Assembly: GCA_903937405.1 (NCBI GenBank)
Contig: CAIZZE010000054.1
Location: 1 to 39,183 of the forward strand
DNA length: 39,183 nucleotides
Reading direction: 5' to 3'
Source: an uncultured Alphaproteobacteria bacterium
GTDB lineage: Bacteria > Pseudomonadota > Alphaproteobacteria > Rickettsiales > UBA1997
Shown here: positions 33,712 through 39,183 of the stretch, in pieces
How the letters are laid out: each line of letters opens with the position of its first letter
Position numbering within the stretch: the stretch's first letter is position 1
Program-made: the position numbers and the translations under genes
The notes under the pieces: generated by a model
The model's input: the letters and a program-made list of their open reading frames with translations, nothing else
Told to the model about the DNA's origin: nothing
Database searches by the model: none

Positions 33712-33861
33712 ATGTCACTAATCAAAGAACTTTGGTCTTTCCTCAAAGCCAGAAAAAAATTCTGGCTTCTGCCAATCATAATGATCATGTTGCTTCTTGG
33801 CGTGCTACTTGTTGTGGCTCAAGGCTCGGCAATTGCGCCATTCATTTACACCATGTTTTAG
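33712..33861 (+). CDS. DUF5989-family small membrane protein
   Basis: A 49-residue protein beginning MSLIKELWSFLKARKKFWLL, with one membrane helix (IIMIMLLLGVLLVVAQ) and the end GSAIAPFIYTMF. This pattern matches the DUF5989 family, which is found next to carbamoyltransferases and SxtJ proteins. It lies five bases after the SGNH gene, and its stop TAG forms part of the AGGAAA ribosome-binding site of the next gene. The function is unknown; it may be a small subunit or membrane anchor for the carbamoyltransferase. Confidence 0.85.
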   Translation: MSLIKELWSFLKARKKFWLLPIIMIMLLLGVLLVVAQGSAIAPFIYTMF

Positions 33862-33870
33862 GAAACAACA

Positions 33871-35754
33871 ATGTACATACTTGGTATTTCTTCATTTTTT
33901 CACGATTCCGCCGCCTGTTTAATCAAGGGCGAAGAAATTATTGCGGCAGCGCAGGAAGAAAGATTCACTCGCAAAAAACATGACGAAGCTTTTCCAAAAA
34001 ATGCCATTCTTTATGTTTTAAAAGAAGCTGGAATTACGCTCAATCAAGTTGAAGCAATTGGTTTTTTTGAAAAGCCTTTGGTGAAATTTGAAAGATTGAT
34101 CGAAACTTATTTAGCCGAAGCCCCGCGCGACTTTAAGTCATTTTTAACTTCAATGCCAGTTTGGTTAAAACACAAACTTTTTTTGAAAGATACTTTGATT
34201 AAAGAGTTGGCAGAAGTTCAAAAAATTTTAAATGGCGGAAATTCTTTCGACCTTAAAAAAACTAAAGCAGAAATCGAAAAGAAAATTTTGTTTGGCGAAC
34301 ATCACCAATCGCACGCTGCAAGTTGTTTTTATCCATCACCTTTTCGCGAATCGGCAATTTTAACTATGGATGGAGTTGGTGAGTGGGCTACAACCTCAAT
34401 TGCTTACGGCGTTGATAATAAAATTGAATTCTTAAAAGAAATTCATTTTCCCCATTCTTTAGGTCTGCTTTATTCAGCGATCACTTATTACACGGGATTT
34501 AAAGTAAATTCCGGCGAATATAAAGTTATGGGTTTGGCACCTTATGGTGAGCCGAAATATGTTGATATCATCGAAAATAATTTAATCGACATCAAGGAAG
34601 ACGGTTCTTTCCGCCTCAATATGGATTATTTCAACTATACAGTTGGACTTACCATGACCAATAAAAAATTGGATCAATTATTCGGTCGTCCTGCAAGAAA
34701 AGCTGAATCAACTCTCACTCAATTTGAAATGGATTTAGCGCGCTCATTACAAGATGTGACCGAAGAAGTAATGATTAAATTAGCTAGAACAGCGCAAAAA
34801 ATTACGGGCAGTAAAAATCTCACATTAGCTGGTGGAGTTGCCCTAAATTGTGTTGGCAATGGAAAAATTCTGCGCGAAAAAATATTTGAAAATATCTGGA
34901 TTCAGCCAGCAGCTGGAGATGCTGGTGGCGCTTTAGGCGTGGCGCAATCTATTTATTATCAGCATTTCAACAAGCCGCGCCAATGTTTTGAAAGTGGCGT
35001 GGACAATATGAAAGGTTCATATTTAGGCAATAAATCAACTAATGAAGAAATTAAAGATTACTTAGATTCCGTAGGTGCGCGCTATCATTTTATCGATAGT
35101 GAAAATGAATTATTAAACCTAATTTCTCAATCTTTGGCCGAAGAAAAAGTTGTTGGTTGGCATCAAGGTCGCATGGAATTTGGTCCGCGCTCTTTGGGCG
35201 CGCGCAGCATTATTGGTGATGGACGCAGTTCGAAAATGCAATCGATCATGAACTTAAAAATAAAATATCGTGAAAGTTTCAGACCATTTGCGCCAGCAGT
35301 TTTGCGGGAAAGATTAACAGATTATTTTGACATAAATTGCGATAGTCCTTACATGCTTTTGGTAGCGCCCGTTAAAAAAGAAATTGCCAAACCAATGTCA
35401 AAAGATGAAGAATCTTTATTTGGGATCGAAAAATTAAATGTCTCGCGTTCAACAATTCCGGCCGTTACTCACGTTGATTATTCGGCGCGAATTCAAACTG
35501 TTCACGAAAAAACCAATCCGCGTTTTTACAAATTAATCAAAAAATTTGATGAAAAAACCGGATGCGCAGTTTTAATTAACACTTCTTTTAATGTGCGCGG
35601 CGAACCAATTGTTTGCAGCCCGCAAGATTCATATAAATGTTTCATGCGCACTGAAATGGATGTTTTGACAATTGAAAATTTTCTTCTTTACAAGGAAGAC
35701 CAACCACAGTTTTCCGATCAACAAGACTGGCAAAAAACCTACGAACTTGATTAA
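33871..35754 (+). CDS. Carbamoyltransferase, NodU/CmcH type
   Basis: Protein of 627 residues that transfers a carbamoyl group from carbamoyl phosphate, through carbamoyl-adenylate, to a hydroxyl of a small molecule or sugar. The N-terminal Kae1-like domain starts LGISSFFHDSAACLIKGEE and AAAQEERFTRKKHDEAFP, with the metal-binding HHQSHAAS at about 144-151 and LTMDGVGEWATTSIAYG. The C-terminal YrdC-like part has WHQGRMEFGPRSLGARSI at 430-447 and NTSFNVRGEPIVCSP. Length is normal. A good AGGAAA site precedes the ATG. The cassette with SxtJ, SGNH and DUF5989 genes suggests decoration of a surface glycan or lipid; the acceptor is unknown. Confidence 0.92.
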   Translation: MYILGISSFFHDSAACLIKGEEIIAAAQEERFTRKKHDEAFPKNAILYVLKEAGITLNQVEAIGFFEKPLVKFERLIETYLAEAPRDFKSFLTSMPVWLKHKLFLKDTLIKELAEVQKILNGGNSFDLKKTKAEIEKKILFGEHHQSHAASCFYPSPFRESAILTMDGVGEWATTSIAYGVDNKIEFLKEIHFPHSLGLLYSAITYYTGFKVNSGEYKVMGLAPYGEPKYVDIIENNLIDIKEDGSFRLNMDYFNYTVGLTMTNKKLDQLFGRPARKAESTLTQFEMDLARSLQDVTEEVMIKLARTAQKITGSKNLTLAGGVALNCVGNGKILREKIFENIWIQPAAGDAGGALGVAQSIYYQHFNKPRQCFESGVDNMKGSYLGNKSTNEEIKDYLDSVGARYHFIDSENELLNLISQSLAEEKVVGWHQGRMEFGPRSLGARSIIGDGRSSKMQSIMNLKIKYRESFRPFAPAVLRERLTDYFDINCDSPYMLLVAPVKKEIAKPMSKDEESLFGIEKLNVSRSTIPAVTHVDYSARIQTVHEKTNPRFYKLIKKFDEKTGCAVLINTSFNVRGEPIVCSPQDSYKCFMRTEMDVLTIENFLLYKEDQPQFSDQQDWQKTYELD

Positions 35755-35756
35755 TA

Positions 35757-38700
35757 ATGCCTAAAAAAAAGCATTTAAAAAAACATTTAAACCATCTTCC
35801 AGACTTAGATCTAAAAGGTGCGATCAAAACTTTAAAAAGAAAAATTGGTCTTTTTTATAAGATCAATTTTTTTCTGTTTTTAATCGTTTCAATCGTTTTA
35901 GCCTATTTTGTAATTTTAGTTTCAACCGAACCAAAATCAGTTCCTTTTGTTACCGAAAAAATCGAATCGGTTTTGCAAGAAAAGCTCGGGCAAGATGTTA
36001 GTCTAAGCAACAGCTATATCAGTTTCACGCGTTACGGCACTTTAAAAGTAGCGATTTCAAGTTTAAAAATCCTCTATTCGCTTCCTGATAGTCCTGATAA
36101 ACAAGCAATCATAATTCCTAAACTCGAAACTGAATTTTCGTTGTTTGGACTATTAACGATGCATTTCCAACCCAGTAAAATTAAAATCATCGATGCTAAT
36201 TTCATAATGGATGATTTGCAAAAATTGCAACAAGCTGATTCCGGACAAGAGACGGGCAATATCTCGCCAATAATTAAATTTTTAGCTATGATAAAAAGTG
36301 GCGAAATTCCGATTGAAAATTTTGAAGTTGAAAACACTAAATTAATTTTTCGCGACGCCAAAATTAAAACTGAAATCCTGCTCAAGAAATCGCAGATTCG
36401 TGCTTCCACAACCAAAAAAACTCTTTTCATTTCTTCGATAAATAAAGTTAGTTTTGACGCTACAAAAAGTGATGTCGATCTCAAAGCTAATTGCCAATTA
36501 TTTGAAAAAGGTGGCTTAAAATGTGATTTGGTGCTGGAAAATTTTCTCCCAAATTGCGTGGCTTCACTTCATAAATCACTTAGTCATTTAAACCAGATTC
36601 ATGCTGCAATTAATGCGACGGCATCGCTTTCAATCAAGGATGGCGAGCTACATAATATTTTATTTAAAGCGACATCCAAAAAAGGCGATTTTGATTTTCC
36701 ACAATTTTTCAGTCAGAAAATGGATTTCACTAATTTTTCCGTCACCGGAGAATATGATGATCAAATTGGGGTTTTAAATTTATCAGAAATCAAAACTGAT
36801 TTCACCGATCCGCCAGCAATTCAGGCAGCAAAAATTGCTCCGTCGCATTTGGATATGTCGCTTTTGATTTCCGATTTAAAAAATCCGGCCAGCAAAAAAC
36901 TCGATTTTTTTATTAAATTGCAGGATGTGCAAAATGATAAAATGGAAAAATTCTGGCCAAGCGCGCTGCATCAAAAAGGCATTCGCGAATGGGTAATTAC
37001 AAATATCCGTGGCGGAATGGTGCGCAATGCTTATGCTAAATTTTCGCTCACCGAAACCCCAAATATAATCAATCTTGAAAGCATGGATGCGCAGGTGGTT
37101 TTTTCTGATTTTAATTTAGAATATGATAAAAATTTTCCGCCAATTTCACATGTTTCTGGAATTGCTAATTTCGGAATTAACGGCATGAAAATTGCCATTG
37201 CTAGCGGTGATGTTTTAAATAGTAAAATTTCAGATGGTTTGGTTGAAATTGATAATTTTCTGGCTCCGACAACCTTGTTGAAAATTTCTGGAAAATCAAA
37301 AGGAAGCGCTAGTGACGGGCTTAAACATGTTGATTATAAATCTACATTTGCCACCGAGATTGAAAAATATTTAAATGGCGATTCACAAAATGATTTTGAT
37401 ATTCGCATTCCATTGAAGGAAAAAATAAATTTGAAAGACACTTACATCGCAGTTAATTCCACGATCAAATCTTTGAATAATCCTTATCTTCGTGGCGGCG
37501 TTGTGATTAATGCCAAGAAAGATTTTAAGAGTAGTGATTTTATCGCCAAAGCTGATTTAACCGCCGCAGAATTGACGGCGACAAGTTTTGATGTTGCTAA
37601 AGCTGCAAATATTGAATCGAATTTAAGTTTGGTTGTTGATGTGAGAAATCCGAAATTGGTGGCGATTAAAAATATTATTTTGCAGAAAAAGGAAAATATT
37701 CTGGAAAAAACGTCAAAGAAATCGGCACAATTTAGAAAATCCAATTCCAAAATTACTGGTGAAATAGCTTTTGAAACCTCGCCATTCTTGTTTACCGCCG
37801 CAGATCTTAAAAATGATAATTTCGGGCGTAATAATTTCTCAATTTCTTATAAAATTGATAAAAAAACTTCAACGCAAAAACTTTTTCTTCGCGGAAAACA
37901 ATTTAATTTAGCAACTCTTCTTGCTGAAAAACAAAAATTTTCACAAGCTGGAGCGGAAAATAAAAAGTTCAATAATTTACAGATACAAATCGCCACCGAT
38001 AATCTGGCGCTTTTGCATAATAAAATGATCAAGAATTTTTATCTTTCGCTCAACATGGAAAAAGGAATTTTCATGCGTGGTTTGGCGAAAGGAGATTATG
38101 CAAAAAGCCAGCTCTTGAGTTTAAAAGCCGAGAAAAAATCGGAAAATGATCCTGATTTGCAAATTGAAGGCAATATTTTTGATGTTGGATATTTTGCTGA
38201 AGCCTTTGGAATTTCTGATACAATTTCTGGCGGAGATGCTAAAATAAAGGCTCACGGGCATGTCGCAGATAATAAACAAGTTTTGATCGGTGAAATTACG
38301 ATTAGTGACAATATCACGATTTATGAAAATCAGGCGGTAAAAAAATTAGCCACCAACACACTTTTTTCTGCAATCAAAGACCGAATTTTTTCAAATGATA
38401 AAACAATTTTTGATTCTGTTAAGGTTGATTTCAGATATGTTGACGGCATCTTAAATATTAAATCATTGATCGCCAATAATTATAAAATCGGTATTACTGC
38501 GAAAGGAAAAGTTGATTTAAAAAATAATATTTACGACATCCGCGGCATGATTGTTCCGGGTTTTATCATTAACAATCTTTTTGGAATCGTCAGAATTCCA
38601 ATTATCGGCAACGTCATCAGTGGTTTGCTAACGGGTGGAGAAGGCGGAGGATTATTCGGAATCCGCTATGAATATATTCGCAAAAAAGGTGACGCTGAAG

Positions 38701-38771
38701 CAACTTTTGAAACCAACAAAGTTTCATCTTTTGTACCAACTTCGATTAAGAGTTTGTTTGATTTGATTTAG
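35757..38771 (+). CDS. AsmA/YhdP-like envelope protein
   Basis: Protein of 1004 residues anchored by one N-terminal membrane helix (about 37-56) with the remainder in the periplasm. The repetitive beta-rich body and the end, GLFGIRYEYIRKKGDAEATF after IRGMIVPGFIINNLFGIVRI, match the AsmA-like C-terminal region of YhdP/TamB-type proteins. Members are thought to form a bridge that moves phospholipid to the outer membrane. The gene starts two bases after the carbamoyltransferase stop, the last of a tightly packed unit that runs from dnaX. That position may be accidental, or may tie envelope lipid transport to the surface-modification cassette. Confidence 0.85.
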   Translation: MPKKKHLKKHLNHLPDLDLKGAIKTLKRKIGLFYKINFFLFLIVSIVLAYFVILVSTEPKSVPFVTEKIESVLQEKLGQDVSLSNSYISFTRYGTLKVAISSLKILYSLPDSPDKQAIIIPKLETEFSLFGLLTMHFQPSKIKIIDANFIMDDLQKLQQADSGQETGNISPIIKFLAMIKSGEIPIENFEVENTKLIFRDAKIKTEILLKKSQIRASTTKKTLFISSINKVSFDATKSDVDLKANCQLFEKGGLKCDLVLENFLPNCVASLHKSLSHLNQIHAAINATASLSIKDGELHNILFKATSKKGDFDFPQFFSQKMDFTNFSVTGEYDDQIGVLNLSEIKTDFTDPPAIQAAKIAPSHLDMSLLISDLKNPASKKLDFFIKLQDVQNDKMEKFWPSALHQKGIREWVITNIRGGMVRNAYAKFSLTETPNIINLESMDAQVVFSDFNLEYDKNFPPISHVSGIANFGINGMKIAIASGDVLNSKISDGLVEIDNFLAPTTLLKISGKSKGSASDGLKHVDYKSTFATEIEKYLNGDSQNDFDIRIPLKEKINLKDTYIAVNSTIKSLNNPYLRGGVVINAKKDFKSSDFIAKADLTAAELTATSFDVAKAANIESNLSLVVDVRNPKLVAIKNIILQKKENILEKTSKKSAQFRKSNSKITGEIAFETSPFLFTAADLKNDNFGRNNFSISYKIDKKTSTQKLFLRGKQFNLATLLAEKQKFSQAGAENKKFNNLQIQIATDNLALLHNKMIKNFYLSLNMEKGIFMRGLAKGDYAKSQLLSLKAEKKSENDPDLQIEGNIFDVGYFAEAFGISDTISGGDAKIKAHGHVADNKQVLIGEITISDNITIYENQAVKKLATNTLFSAIKDRIFSNDKTIFDSVKVDFRYVDGILNIKSLIANNYKIGITAKGKVDLKNNIYDIRGMIVPGFIINNLFGIVRIPIIGNVISGLLTGGEGGGLFGIRYEYIRKKGDAEATFETNKVSSFVPTSIKSLFDLI

Positions 38772-38908
38772 GGTTTTATTGAAAATTTATCAAAAAAAGG
38801 AATGAGAAATTATTTGGTAAATATTGATTGTTTTATTCTTGAAGTTAATGATCCTATTTAACTACTTTTACCATATTACTTTTGATTAATTAGTTGCTAA
38901 ACATATTC

Positions 38909-39183
38909 ATGAAATTTTGCTATAAAAAACGCGCCTTCACTCTAATTGAACTCTCCGCCGTCATCGTAATCATCGGAATCCTAATCGCCGGCTTAATGGG
39001 AGCAACAGGTTTAGTCAAAAAATCCAAAATCGCCGCTGCTCGAAGTTTAACCAAAGCTTCTCCCATTGCAGGTATAACCGACAACGCCCTTTGGTTAGAA
39101 AGTAGTGCTGAATCTAGTTTTAAGGACACTGAAACTTCTACTGGCGATGCAGTAACAACTTGGTATGATCAAAAAAACGCTGC
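38909..39183 (+). CDS. Second prepilin-LamG paralogue, cut by window edge
   Basis: Partial gene of about 91 codons that starts at the ATG at 38909 and runs off the window. The prepilin motif is KKRA|FTLIELSAVIVIIG, with Ala before the cleavage point, Glu at mature position 5 and a hydrophobic helix. It then matches the 10.6-kb paralogue closely: LVKKSKI, NALWLESSAESSFK (ALWLESSLEDSFK there), TSTGDAVTTWYDQKN (TSSGDAVSVWYDQKN there). It would be expected to continue into a LamG domain and perhaps a different Cys-rich tail. The nucleotide sequence has diverged, so the duplication is not recent. It lies 137 bases after the AsmA-like gene. Confidence 0.8.
   Translation, partial: MKFCYKKRAFTLIELSAVIVIIGILIAGLMGATGLVKKSKIAAARSLTKASPIAGITDNALWLESSAESSFKDTETSTGDAVTTWYDQKNA

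Noticed and set aside
33732-33983. ORF of 83 residues overlapping the DUF5989 and carbamoyltransferase genes
   Set aside because: It is out of frame with two well-supported genes; the 49-residue DUF5989 frame at 33712-33861 explains the gap.

Overview
The window comes from an AT-rich Gram-negative alphaproteobacterium, most like Rickettsiales or another host-associated, reduced lineage. The pointers are an alphaproteobacterial AddA, a fabF-mltG pair, LpxI, an IalB-like exported protein, a rickettsial-type degenerate inositol-monophosphatase homologue, weak Shine-Dalgarno sequences, and palindromic elements inserted in frame inside housekeeping genes, as Rickettsia palindromic elements are. 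The genus cannot be fixed from the sequence alone. LysA, MltG, LpxI and FabF indicate that the cell makes peptidoglycan and lipid A. No transposase, integrase or CRISPR array was seen.

Layout. 1-7.5 kb holds a C-terminal gene fragment, a ClC-family protein, tRNA-Ser(UGA) on the minus strand, and a 1690-residue protein with helicase-like motifs that I do not recognise. 7.5-8.9 kb holds nusB-rimM on the minus strand, with a 213-bp palindromic and tandem-repeat element in the nusB leader. 8.9-14 kb holds a carB gene that stops exactly after the N-terminal half, a prepilin-like LamG/cysteine-rich surface protein, and lysA. 14-21 kb is a minus-strand block of fabF, mltG and addA, then a family 2 glycosyltransferase. 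21-29.5 kb is a tight plus-strand run: sdhA, a degenerate IMPase, obgE, a FolM-like reductase, lpxI, cca, a small helical protein, a polyprenyl synthase gene and an IalB-like gene, ended by a strong hairpin terminator. 29.5-38.8 kb holds an unassigned structured region, the SRP RNA gene (ffs), dnaX, a response regulator fused to a degenerate kinase core, a SxtJ/SGNH/DUF5989/carbamoyltransferase cassette, and a large AsmA-like protein. The window ends in the start of a second prepilin-LamG gene, paralogous to the one at 10.6 kb.

Main points of interest. (1) Palindromic elements: one family has four copies. Three of them lie inside addA (two) and sdhA (one), all read in the same frame and all with lengths divisible by three, while the intergenic copy is not. 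One addA copy and an unrelated element upstream of nusB both have their centres expanded into six tandem units (24 bp inside the gene, 25 bp outside). (2) carB encodes only its N-terminal half. (3) The 1690-residue protein joins a P-loop/DExx core to long charged tails. (4) Two prepilin-LamG paralogues have Ala instead of Gly before the cleavage site. (5) A receiver domain is fused to a kinase-like core that has lost its phosphoacceptor histidine. (6) A carbamoyltransferase cassette probably modifies a surface glycan and would draw on the same carbamoyl phosphate that CarAB makes.
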